35,137 bases of DNA from Bacillota bacterium (GTDB lineage Bacteria; Bacillota; Sulfobacillia; Sulfobacillales; Sulfobacillaceae), in contig JAKADO010000026.1 of assembly GCA_021820485.1 (NCBI GenBank), forward strand, positions 1 through 35,137, given 5' to 3'. Shown piece by piece: positions 1 through 6,522 of the stretch. Every line of letters starts with the position of its first letter. The first letter of the stretch is position 1. The translations under genes were made by a program, and so were the position numbers. The notes under the pieces were generated by a model. The model searched no databases, had not been told where the DNA came from, and worked only from the letters and a program-made list of their open reading frames with translations.

Positions 1-524
1 TAGCGGGCCGAATCGTAGTTGGTGGTGGCTTCCGCCCAATACAGGCGAGCCTTCTTCGGGTTGCCCACCCCGGACAGGAAAACCTCGACATGGTCCATGA
101 CAGCCTTGACAGCGCCTAGATAGGACTCCAGTATTTTGGTGTCCTCGCGCTCCACCCCAAACACGCGACCGCCCAAAATCCACGGCAACTCCAAGTCCCG
201 CGTCCCGTTGGGATCAATAGCCTCCTGCTTGGCCGCGGTCACCAGGACAGGAATTGGGCGGTACATCTGGAGCGCCTGATGCTCCACCCAGTTGGGTGTG
301 CCCAAGGCCCCGCCCCCATCCGTCACATACGGTTCCACCAACCCGTCGGCAAACAGTTCAAGACACCGCGCGACCTGGATATACGCATGGGCCGTAGGGA
401 CTGCCGACGTCTGCAATTGCTCCAGCACCTCCAGCACCTGTCCGCCAACACGCCGAAATCCCGCCAGTTCCTCGTTCTGGTTGGACGGCTTCACGTGATG
501 TCCAAACGCATCCCAAAACTTCAT
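1..524 (-). CDS. Hypothetical protein, C-terminus beyond the window
   Basis: An open minus-strand frame runs without a stop from an ATG at 524 to the window edge, giving about 174 residues. Another in-frame ATG lies at 530, but the purine-rich tract GGGAGGGG directly abuts that one and sits about 6 nt before the ATG at 524, so 524 is preferred. The protein begins MKFWDAFGHH and looks soluble and mainly helical, with no signal peptide or membrane segment. I do not recognise a family or any catalytic motif. Coding potential is supported by the long uninterrupted frame, the good ribosome binding site and the lack of a better frame on either strand. Its role is unknown. Confidence 0.75.
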   Translation of the reverse strand, partial: MKFWDAFGHHVKPSNQNEELAGFRRVGGQVLEVLEQLQTSAVPTAHAYIQVARCLELFADGLVEPYVTDGGGALGTPNWVEHQALQMYRPIPVLVTAAKQEAIDPNGTRDLELPWILGGRVFGVEREDTKILESYLGAVKAVMDHVEVFLSGVGNPKKARLYWAEATTNYDSAR

Positions 525-608
525 CTCCATCCCCTCCCTGGTCTTCTCCAACACCTTCCTCACCCTAACAACGGATAAGTCTTGGGATTCGTTTCCTAAT
601 CGAGATTT

Positions 609-752
609 CTAGCATTTGCGAAAGGCGCGTCTCTCTGCATAGGGAACGCAATGGACACAGACGGACACTTGCTTTCCCGTATCCGCGACATAGCAACGCG
701 GGCTTACCGCTTTCTTCCGACAGAAAAAACACTTCTTGCCGATGCCGAACAT
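609..752 (-). CDS. 47-residue Cys-rich protein, zinc-knuckle-like
   Basis: A short frame starts at the ATG at 752, with GGAGG 8 nt upstream, and ends at TAG 609-611. The 47-residue product begins MFGIGKKCFFC and contains six cysteines at about positions 8, 11, 20, 32, 35 and 47. They include two CxxC pairs (CFFC and CVHC) about 20 residues apart, as in small zinc ribbons. The rest is basic (KK, RKK, RR, RK), so a nucleic-acid or protein contact role is possible but not shown. A second in-frame ATG lies 15 nt upstream, but the SD sequence falls inside that extension. No family is recognised. The spacing of Cys pairs and the SD support a real gene. Confidence 0.65.
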   Translation of the reverse strand: MFGIGKKCFFCRKKAVSPRCYVADTGKQVSVCVHCVPYAERRAFRKC

Positions 753-851
753 TCTCTCGTCCTCCATTTCGCTTGGATCACTGCGGCCCGCACCCGTCCG
801 CTTAATCCGGACCGAGTGGGCGCGACTCCATCATAATTGCCTTGCCACTCC

Positions 852-1534
852 CTAGCTCTGCCACCAAGCCTGTTCTCCCACGTACGCGCCATTCCGGCGG
901 ATAGTGAGCCAGGTGCCTCCAAGGGCTGTCACCCAAGGACTCGAGGCCGGGACATCGGAAATGCCGCGGACGTCTCCCGTCCCTTTCAGGATGGTGGTGC
1001 CGGCGAGCGCCAGTCAATGCAGCACGCGGTTGAAAGCCTGCAATTCCGGCTGGTGCCGGTGTGGCATCCGGGCCATTGTCCGAATATGACACGATGGCGC
1101 TCACATGATGCTGGAGAATATAGGGAAAGCCACCCACCGCGTTGTTGTGGCCTCGCGATCCCACACGCCGTCGATGGCGTCTCCAGCCACATGCACATAC
1201 TGCACATCGGGCTGGGGCAGCTGATAGAAGGCGGAGAACTGCGCCACGTTGCGGCGGACGGCCGCATCTTCCAGGTTCCCGATCACAATCACAATGGCGA
1301 CAGTTTGACCCTGACCGCAATATCCTACCGCATAGAGTGGCGTCACATCGTACGCCTTCTGGAGTTGCGCCAACGTGTATCCGCCACTCGTTGTATCCAT
1401 GGCCTTGGAATTGCTGACCGCTGGGCACTATCCACCCTCTTTTAGGGAGCGGCACTCAACAAGCCGCATCCCGCGGAGGGCACCAGCGCTGCGAACAGAA
1501 ATCCCGCTATTAGTGCATTTTTCATAAGGTTCAT
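852..1534 (-). pseudogene. Decayed S53 (sedolisin/kumamolisin-like) acid peptidase
   Basis: Pieces of one S53 peptidase occur in three different frames. From ATG 1534 there is a secretion signal with a lipobox-like end (about MKNALIAGFLFAALVPSAGC) that soon hits a stop. Next, around 1400-1101, comes a segment resembling the start of the S53 catalytic domain (TLAQLQKAYDVTPLYAVGY, then GQGQTVAIV). Finally, around 1040-852, a segment carries the family's late block (DVPASSPWVTALGGTWL), ending at TAG 852. The propeptide, the acidic catalytic residues and the catalytic Ser region are missing or out of frame. This is a nonfunctional remnant by what is visible. S53 enzymes are secreted proteases active at acid pH, so an acidophilic ancestor is a reasonable inference. 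Confidence 0.75.
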
Positions 1535-1993
1535 TCACGCCACCGAAACCCATGCTACCATGGGATGGCACGAAAGGCCGCGATTTAAGGGATTCTGCCA
1601 CGGCACACGCCGGGAACACCCGGGATAAGCGGCGTGCATCATACATCCCGCTCAGACAATGGCTCAGCCCTTTCCCATGCATGCCAATCTGATAGGGCCG
1701 ATCTCGTCGGGGGACTCCCCGCTCGAGCAGGTATTGTCGACCGGAGCAACGCCAAAACCATGACGCGCTTGACGCCGGATGTGGCGGCTTCCTCGGTCTC
1801 CTCGCCGCCGGCCTTGCGCCTCAGACGTGGCGACCGTTTGCGGTAGCCGAAACGTTTGTGTTGGTGTACACAATTCTTGCGATCCGACTGGATACGTGTG
1901 AGAGGACCACCAACTGCGCTTTTGAGAGGTCGTTCCCAATGGTCAGGGTGTTTAGGATCCCGTTTAGGGTTTGATCAATGCTTGTGCAGTGTT
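1535..1993. other. Stretch without a supported gene
   Basis: No frame here has a convincing start, SD and protein-like composition. One minus-strand frame around 1900-1650 is open and strongly basic (for example HKRFGYRKRSPRLRR) but has no start with a ribosome binding site and no family I can name. It may be decayed coding DNA adjoining the broken peptidase gene. Confidence 0.4.
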
Positions 1994-2134
1994 CAAGTCA
2001 CCTCTAACTACCAAAATTAGTTTAGTTAGTCCGTTATGTGCTTACTGCCAACCCGATGCCGCCGCGGAGGCGGAAACTGCCGACCACCCAGCAAAAGGAG
2101 CCCTGGATACGAGTTCTGTCATATCCAGAGCCCC
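1994..2134 (-). repeat. Left copy of the vapBC promoter/terminator module
   Basis: This stretch aligns, with gaps, to 2916-3052. Both copies have, in minus-strand order, a hairpin built on TGGATA/TATCCA, a GGAGG(C/T)GGAA tract, a promoter-like pair with a 17-nt spacer, TAG(T)-rich repeats and the SD GAGGTGACTTG. In this copy the promoter elements read TTGGCA (2051-2046) and TAACTA (2028-2023). No antitoxin ATG follows the SD, so the promoter is an orphan. The two copies lie as direct repeats about 0.9 kb apart with vapBC between them. Confidence 0.65.
2097..2134 (-). terminator. Putative terminator after vapC
   Basis: Imperfect inverted repeat read on the minus strand: GGGGCTCTGGATA pairs with TATCCAGGGCTCC across a 12-nt loop, followed by TTTTGC. 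It lies about 160 nt downstream of the vapC stop. The same hairpin occurs after nrdJ. Confidence 0.5.
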
Positions 2135-2294
2135 TCTATAATCATATCTTCAGGCCGCGTTGTGCACCAACGCAAACGGTGCAGCTCAATACGATGCAGC
2201 CGACCGAGGAGTTTGGGCAGTGCTCACAAATTCGCATTCCGACCGTAAAGCTTCGCGGTCCCGCCCGCCGCCCCCACCAACTGTGAACTTCGTA

Positions 2295-2672
2295 TCACGT
2301 CACCAGCTGGACCACGTCCGAGTATTTGGCCACGGTCGAGTCAGCGGTGAGTAGGCGAAACGGTCCGGCTAGTGCTTGAGCAACGAGTAGCCGGTCAAAC
2401 GGATCATTATGAATGGGCGGCAAGCTCGCTACCATACTCGCGTCCTCGGCACTCACGGGCAGCTCCGAAAATCCGCTGGCCTCGATGCCCTTAACGAGGT
2501 CAGAAATCTTGGCATCAAGTTTTCCTAGACCGATTTTGATGGCAGCTTCCCAAATGGATGCCGCACTAACAAGAACCACGTCGGCTTCCGAAATCTGCTC
2601 GGAAATCTCCCGCGTAATGCGTGGAGAATCGACCAGGTACCATAAGTAGATGTGCGTATCGAGCAACAGCAT
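2295..2672 (-). CDS. vapC: VapC-type PIN-domain toxin
   Basis: About 125 residues, a normal length for a VapC ribonuclease. The PIN fold is clear: MLLLDTHIYLW with the first catalytic Asp, SIWEAAIK with the conserved Glu, and HNDPFDRLLVAQA followed by LLTADS with the remaining acidic residues. All four expected acidic positions are present, so the toxin looks active. VapC toxins cleave RNA in a Mg-dependent way and are neutralised by the cognate antitoxin. The ATG at 2672 overlaps the antitoxin TGA by one base, and a GTG at 2675 would overlap by four. Either start implies translational coupling to the antitoxin. Confidence 0.9.
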   Translation of the reverse strand: MLLLDTHIYLWYLVDSPRITREISEQISEADVVLVSAASIWEAAIKIGLGKLDAKISDLVKGIEASGFSELPVSAEDASMVASLPPIHNDPFDRLLVAQALAGPFRLLTADSTVAKYSDVVQLVT

Positions 2673-2914
2673 CACTCGTCGGCCCCTTCAAAACTCCTTT
2701 GCACGTCGTCGGGTAACGGCGCATCGAAATCATCGGAAATACGGATCTTCCCACGTAAAAAGCCCGGTGTGCGAGTGGGTCGCGAGGTCGTTACCGGGAC
2801 CAGCCGCGCAATGGGCTTGCCCGCCTTGGCAATCGTTATTTCCTCGCCTCGACTCACCTCATCAAGAAGCCGCGAAAGGTGAGTTTTTGCCTCATGAATG
2901 TTTACGGACTTCAT
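2672..2914 (-). CDS. vapB: Phd/YefM-type antitoxin of the VapC pair
   Basis: An 80-residue protein starting MKSVNIHEAKTHLSRLLDEV, the typical N-terminal DNA-binding part of Phd/YefM antitoxins. The middle (EEITIAKAGKPIARLVP) is also characteristic of the family, and the acidic C-terminal tail would wrap the toxin. The ATG at 2914 is chosen because GAGGTGA sits about 6 nt upstream; an in-frame GTG at 2923 falls inside that SD. The product should bind its own promoter, where TAGTC-type short repeats overlap the -10, and should repress the operon together with VapC. The gene order antitoxin-toxin with overlapping ends is the standard arrangement. Confidence 0.88.
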   Translation of the reverse strand: MKSVNIHEAKTHLSRLLDEVSRGEEITIAKAGKPIARLVPVTTSRPTRTPGFLRGKIRISDDFDAPLPDDVQRSFEGADE

Positions 2915-2945
2915 CCAAGTCACCTCGAATTACCAACCTTAGTTT

Positions 2946-2974
2946 AGTCTAGTCTAGTTTGGTCTTGTTGTCAA
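2946..2974 (-). promoter_or_regulatory. vapBC promoter with repeat-rich operator
   Basis: On the minus strand TTGACA (2974-2969) is followed after 17 nt by TAGACT (2951-2946), then the antitoxin SD and ATG 2914. The sequence around the -10 is a run of TAGTC/TAGTT repeats (about 2937-2960), a likely antitoxin-toxin operator. Confidence 0.6.
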
Positions 2975-3016
2975 CGGCTCCAGCGGAGGTGGAAGGTCCC
3001 GATCAGTCAGTAAGAA

Positions 3017-3052
3017 GGGTTCTGGATACGACTCGTGTCATATCCAGAACCC
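3017..3052 (-). terminator. Putative terminator after nrdJ
   Basis: A perfect 12-bp inverted repeat (GGGTTCTGGATA / TATCCAGAACCC) with a 12-nt loop, followed on the minus strand by TTCTTA. It starts 53 nt after the nrdJ stop. The T tract is short, so efficiency is uncertain. Confidence 0.6.
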
Positions 3053-3105
3053 CTTAATTTAAGCGATGTTGAGCCCACCAACCACGGGCAATAGTTAGAC
3101 TGATC

Positions 3106-5628
3106 CTAACACTTCGAGTAGCCGCAGGATGCGCAATGCTGGCAACCCTCTTCATAGATCAGTGTAGGAGCATCGCACTGTGGGCAAAGATCATACGTTT
3201 GCTGAGTCTTCCGGCGCTCAGGAGCCTTGGCGGACACTGCCTGCAGCTGCAACGCCTGCGGCTCGGCGATAGTGGCCGCCATTTCGCCCTTGCCTTGGCT
3301 CAAATGACTTTCCAGGAGCTTTCCAATCGCATCCACCACACTGAGGACGCGGCCGGGCCCAAATCCCATTTGGTTCGCTCCGCCAATGCCCTTCAACTGT
3401 TCTGACACCAGTTCCAGTCGCCGACGCGGCGTAACGTTCCCGTTGGACCGGAGATAGAGACTAATAATGCGCCCCAAGGCCTCCATGAAGGACTGCACCT
3501 CAGACCCGGCTCGGCCGAGAAGCATGAACACCTCAAAGGGGTTCCCGTCCACTTCGTTGATTACCACGCGCGCCGTGCCGGCCGGCGTCTCCTTGCGATA
3601 GGTGCGCCCGTTGACCTGAGCCGGCACGGGGTAGACTTCGACATCCACTCCGGTGTCCACATAAGCGGAAGTCTGGGACTTCGGCTCCTCCGTCTTGGGG
3701 CTCTCCGCCAAGTGCAGCACCTGCTCCTGGCGGCTCTGGTCACGGTAGATCGTCACGCCCTTGCAACCCAGATCATACGCCAACTCATAGAGTTTGGCGG
3801 TGTCCTCAACCGTATACGTGCTGGGGGCATTAGCGGTCTTCGAGATGCTGGAGTCGGTCCAGCGCTGAATCGCTGCCTGCACGTAGACGTGCTCCTCAGG
3901 GGTTAGGTCCATGGCCCCGACAAAGTAATCCGGCAACTCTTCACCAGGATGGGCATCGAGCCAGTCCTGGGCGACCTGCACATATTGCTCGTCAAAGCCC
4001 AATCGGGACTGACGGAAGTATGTGAGGGCATAAAACGGCTCAATGCCCGTGCTGGTTCCCACCATGCTGCCCACGGTGCCAGTCGGGGCCTGTGTCAGAA
4101 TGGTGACATTGCGCGTGCCATTCTGCCGAATCAGTTCACGGACCCGTTCCGGCATCCGCTGCATGAAGCCGCTTTCTAGATACTTCGCCGCGTCGAACTG
4201 GGGGAAAACCCCCTTCTCCTTGGCAAGTTCAACATCATAGATGTAGGCCTCAGTGGCAATGAACTCATACAGCTTGTCGATGAATTGGATCGACTCGGGA
4301 CTGCCATAACGGAGGCCCAACCGAATCAAGAGCTCGCCCAATCCCATGGTTCCGAGGCCGATGCGGCGCTCCCGCTGCTGGTTTTCGTAATTCTGGTCGA
4401 AGAAGTACGGCGTGGCGTCCACAATGTCATCCAGAAACCGCGTTCCCATCCGCACGGTCACCTTGAGCGCGTCCCAGTCGACATCCTGGGTCTTTTCGTC
4501 ATAAAAGACGGAGAGATTGATGTGTCCCAGAGTGCACACGCCCCAAGCCGGCAACGGCTGTTCGGCGCAGGGGTTGGTGCTGATCAAGGGGTTGAAATAC
4601 CAGCTGTTCGAGTCCTTTTCGTGCCGCTCATCGAACACGATGCCGGGTTCCGCGGCCTCCCAGGCCCCTTGGATGATGGCGCTCCACAGCTTCTTGGCCT
4701 TGACCGTTTCATAATGGACCACCGGCTTTCCCCGTCCCCGCCAGGTCTCCAGATTTCCATCCCAGAGCTCGTCGTATTCAGGATCAGTGGTGTCGGGGAA
4801 TACCAAGTCCCAGTCCCCATCCGCTTTCACAGCCGCCATGAAGGAGTCGGAGATGCGTACGCTGATGTTGGCGTTCTCCACCATGCCTGGGGTCTTCTTG
4901 ATTTCAATAAAGCGCCACACATCGGGATGCCAGTCCTCAATCTGCAGCATCAAGGCACCGCGGCGCGATCCCCCCTGCTCCACCAGCCCGGTCGCGCGCG
5001 AGAACAGGTCCATCCACGAGACAGCCCCGGAGGACCGCCCGTTGACGCCGCGAACAATGGCACGGGAGGGACGCAGCGAGGAGATGTTGATGCCTACGCC
5101 GCCGCCGCGGCTCATGATTTCGATCATCTGGCCCAGCGACTCGACAATGCCCTGCCGGCTGTCTTTCGGAGAGGGAATGACATAGCAGTTGAAAAAGGTG
5201 AGCTTTTGGCCGGTACCCGCACCGGCCCAAATGCGACCGCCGGGAACAAACCGCAGTGCGCCGATTTCCCGCGCAAAGCTGTCTTCCACGTCTTTCCGCA
5301 CCTTGGGCTTTTCCACCGACGCCACGCCCTTGGCGACACGCCGGGCCACATCGTGAATGGTGGTCTCCAGCGGACGATCGCATTCGCTGTGGCGCCGCTC
5401 AATGATTTCTCCCTTTTGGGGACCGGTGATGAGTTCAATGGACAAAAAATTGTTGTCTAAAAGGGCTTTTACAATGCCGACGTCCTTTTTGGGCCATTTA
5501 GGATGCGCTTCGACCAGGGCTATGACCAAGTCACCGACCTGAAATTCCCGGCTGGGGTCTTTCATTGTGTAGCGGTCTAAAAATATTTTCCAGCTCAGTT
5601 CGGAGCTAAAACCGGTCTCCAATTCCAT
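3106..5628 (-). CDS. nrdJ: Class II (B12-dependent) ribonucleotide reductase
   Basis: An 840-residue adenosylcobalamin-dependent ribonucleoside reductase, which converts ribonucleotides to deoxyribonucleotides. Visible marks are the first redox Cys in FFNCYVIPS (about C148), the radical-site block NPCAEQPLP (N352, C354, E356) with the partner Cys in GVCTLGHINLS (C365), and GTSTGIEPF and NVTILTQAPTGT later in the barrel. The C-terminal tail has a CPQC...CQHCASCGYSKC cysteine cluster that binds zinc and relays electrons from a thiol donor. The N-terminus lacks a clear ATP-cone. The SD AGGAGGAGAGGA lies just before the start. It is 17 nt downstream of nrdR and probably co-transcribed with it. 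Confidence 0.96.
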   Translation of the reverse strand: MELETGFSSELSWKIFLDRYTMKDPSREFQVGDLVIALVEAHPKWPKKDVGIVKALLDNNFLSIELITGPQKGEIIERRHSECDRPLETTIHDVARRVAKGVASVEKPKVRKDVEDSFAREIGALRFVPGGRIWAGAGTGQKLTFFNCYVIPSPKDSRQGIVESLGQMIEIMSRGGGVGINISSLRPSRAIVRGVNGRSSGAVSWMDLFSRATGLVEQGGSRRGALMLQIEDWHPDVWRFIEIKKTPGMVENANISVRISDSFMAAVKADGDWDLVFPDTTDPEYDELWDGNLETWRGRGKPVVHYETVKAKKLWSAIIQGAWEAAEPGIVFDERHEKDSNSWYFNPLISTNPCAEQPLPAWGVCTLGHINLSVFYDEKTQDVDWDALKVTVRMGTRFLDDIVDATPYFFDQNYENQQRERRIGLGTMGLGELLIRLGLRYGSPESIQFIDKLYEFIATEAYIYDVELAKEKGVFPQFDAAKYLESGFMQRMPERVRELIRQNGTRNVTILTQAPTGTVGSMVGTSTGIEPFYALTYFRQSRLGFDEQYVQVAQDWLDAHPGEELPDYFVGAMDLTPEEHVYVQAAIQRWTDSSISKTANAPSTYTVEDTAKLYELAYDLGCKGVTIYRDQSRQEQVLHLAESPKTEEPKSQTSAYVDTGVDVEVYPVPAQVNGRTYRKETPAGTARVVINEVDGNPFEVFMLLGRAGSEVQSFMEALGRIISLYLRSNGNVTPRRRLELVSEQLKGIGGANQMGFGPGRVLSVVDAIGKLLESHLSQGKGEMAATIAEPQALQLQAVSAKAPERRKTQQTYDLCPQCDAPTLIYEEGCQHCASCGYSKC

Positions 5629-5645
5629 CCTGAGTCCTCTCCTCC

Positions 5646-6113
5646 TTAATCCTGAGGCCTTTGGGCCTGAATCAAACGTTCTAGCTCTTGGCGAAATCCT
5701 TCGATGTCGGTGAATTGCCGATAGACGGAAGCAAAACGGACATAGGCAACCTCATCCAATTGCCGGAGTTCCTGCATCACCAGTTCCCCGATGGACCGGG
5801 TGGCGATTTCGCCGCTGGCGGCATCCCGCACGTCCCGCTCCACCCGATCCACCACTTGTTCCAACCGATCGAGCGAAATGGGCCGTTTCTCACACGCCGT
5901 CAATAGACCCCGGAGAATTTTGGAACGGTCAAACGCTTCCCGGCGGCCATCCTTCTTGACCACCCAAACGGGAATTTCCTCAACCCGCTCATAGGAGGTG
6001 AACCGTCGATGGCAGTCGAGGCATTCGCGCCGACGCCGAATGGCCTGTCCATCTTCCGCTGGCCGCGAGTCCAATACCTTACTATCTGGATAATGGCAGA
6101 ATGGGCACCGCAT
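5646..6113 (-). CDS. nrdR: Transcriptional repressor NrdR
   Basis: A 155-residue repressor of ribonucleotide reductase genes. It starts [22 protein letters not shown], with the N-terminal zinc ribbon (CPFC...CLDCHRRF) followed by the ATP-cone domain ([19 protein letters not shown]...), as in all NrdR proteins. The ATG at 6113 is chosen because the zinc ribbon must begin here and AGGGG lies about 9 nt upstream; an open extension to 6251 has no family support. The gene precedes nrdJ by 17 nt. The promoter just upstream carries two NrdR-box-like sites, suggesting autoregulation of the nrdR-nrdJ unit according to dATP/ATP levels. Confidence 0.96.
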   Translation of the reverse strand: MRCPFCHYPDSKVLDSRPAEDGQAIRRRRECLDCHRRFTSYERVEEIPVWVVKKDGRREAFDRSKILRGLLTACEKRPISLDRLEQVVDRVERDVRDAASGEIATRSIGELVMQELRQLDEVAYVRFASVYRQFTDIEGFRQELERLIQAQRPQD

Positions 6114-6124
6114 CACAGAATCCC

Positions 6125-6174
6125 CTCTATCTAGTACGTTCCTCATTATAGTACCTACTAGATATTGAGAACAA
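6125..6174 (-). promoter_or_regulatory. nrdR promoter with two NrdR-box-like sites
   Basis: On the minus strand a perfect TATAAT (6150-6145) has an 18-nt spacer to TTGTTC (6174-6169). Box 1, CAATATCTAG (6167-6158), and box 2, CTAGATAGAG (6134-6125), resemble the NrdR consensus core CwATATaTwG. They start 33 bp apart, close to the three-turn spacing usual for NrdR pairs, and flank the -10. They include a perfect inverted repeat ATCTAGTA/TACTAGAT (6129-6136 and 6156-6163). Confidence 0.65.
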
Positions 6175-6210
6175 CATTTAAGACTTGTCACCAAATTGCC
6201 CAATGCGAGC

Positions 6211-6235
6211 AAAAACCCGCGCCTAGCGCGGGTTT
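6211..6235 (-). terminator. Rho-independent terminator of the PMT operon
   Basis: Read on the minus strand, AAACCCGCGC / GCGCGGGTTT pair perfectly around the loop TAG and are followed by further Ts. It lies 56 nt after the small membrane protein gene and just before the nrdR promoter, so it separates the two units. Confidence 0.85.
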
Positions 6236-6290
6236 CGACTTCCGGTGACACAATTTGTCGAAAAAAAATCTGACCCAGTCCATCGGACTT

Positions 6291-6500
6291 CTACTTGTTG
6301 AGGATGGTGTACGCCCATATCGCCGATCCAGCCAGCACCACGATCCCTAATGGCCAACTGCCAACGCCCAACAACCCCAGCCCAGTCAACACCACGCCAG
6401 CGCCCATCCCCCATTTGGTCCACCGCAAACGCGGACGCTGACGTTCCAAATTGCTCCATTTTCGTGGCAGCACGGGAATCCCTCCCTCTGTCTCCATCAT
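6291..6500 (-). CDS. Small two-helix membrane protein
   Basis: A protein of about 69 residues starting METEGG or MMETEGG near 6500. A short basic region (PRKWSNLERQRPRLRWTKW) precedes two close hydrophobic segments (MGAGVVLTGLGLLGVG and PLGIVVLAGSAIWAYTIL) and the end is LNK. This is a likely two-pass inner-membrane protein of unknown function. The start near 6500 is preferred over an ATG at 6551 because the latter would extend back into the preceding gene; no strong SD is visible for either. It follows the PMT-propeller gene by 22 nt and is followed by a terminator, so it is the last gene of that operon. It may assist the membrane enzyme, but that is only inferred from position. Confidence 0.6.
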   Translation of the reverse strand: MMETEGGIPVLPRKWSNLERQRPRLRWTKWGMGAGVVLTGLGLLGVGSWPLGIVVLAGSAIWAYTILNK

Positions 6501-6522
6501 ACACGCATTGAAGACAAAAAAC

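Larger units (their letters stand above)
2916..3052 (-). repeat. Right copy of the vapBC promoter/terminator module
   Basis: Direct, diverged repeat of 1994-2134. It contains the functional vapBC promoter and SD and, at its upstream end, the hairpin that ends nrdJ transcription. Conserved blocks include CAAGTCACCTC, TTAGTTTAGT and the TGGATA/TATCCA hairpin. Confidence 0.65.

Noticed and set aside
651-836. 61-codon plus-strand frame
   Set aside because: Opposite the 47-residue Cys-rich gene, which has the SD and Cys-pair evidence.
1664-1939. 91-codon minus-strand frame in the gap upstream of the S53 relic
   Set aside because: No SD, low-complexity Arg/Gly/Ser content and no similarity I can name; left as possible decayed DNA.
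4285-5460. 391-codon plus-strand frame opposite nrdJ
   Set aside because: It is the antisense shadow of a conserved enzyme; composition is Arg/Gly/Pro/His-rich with no SD or family.
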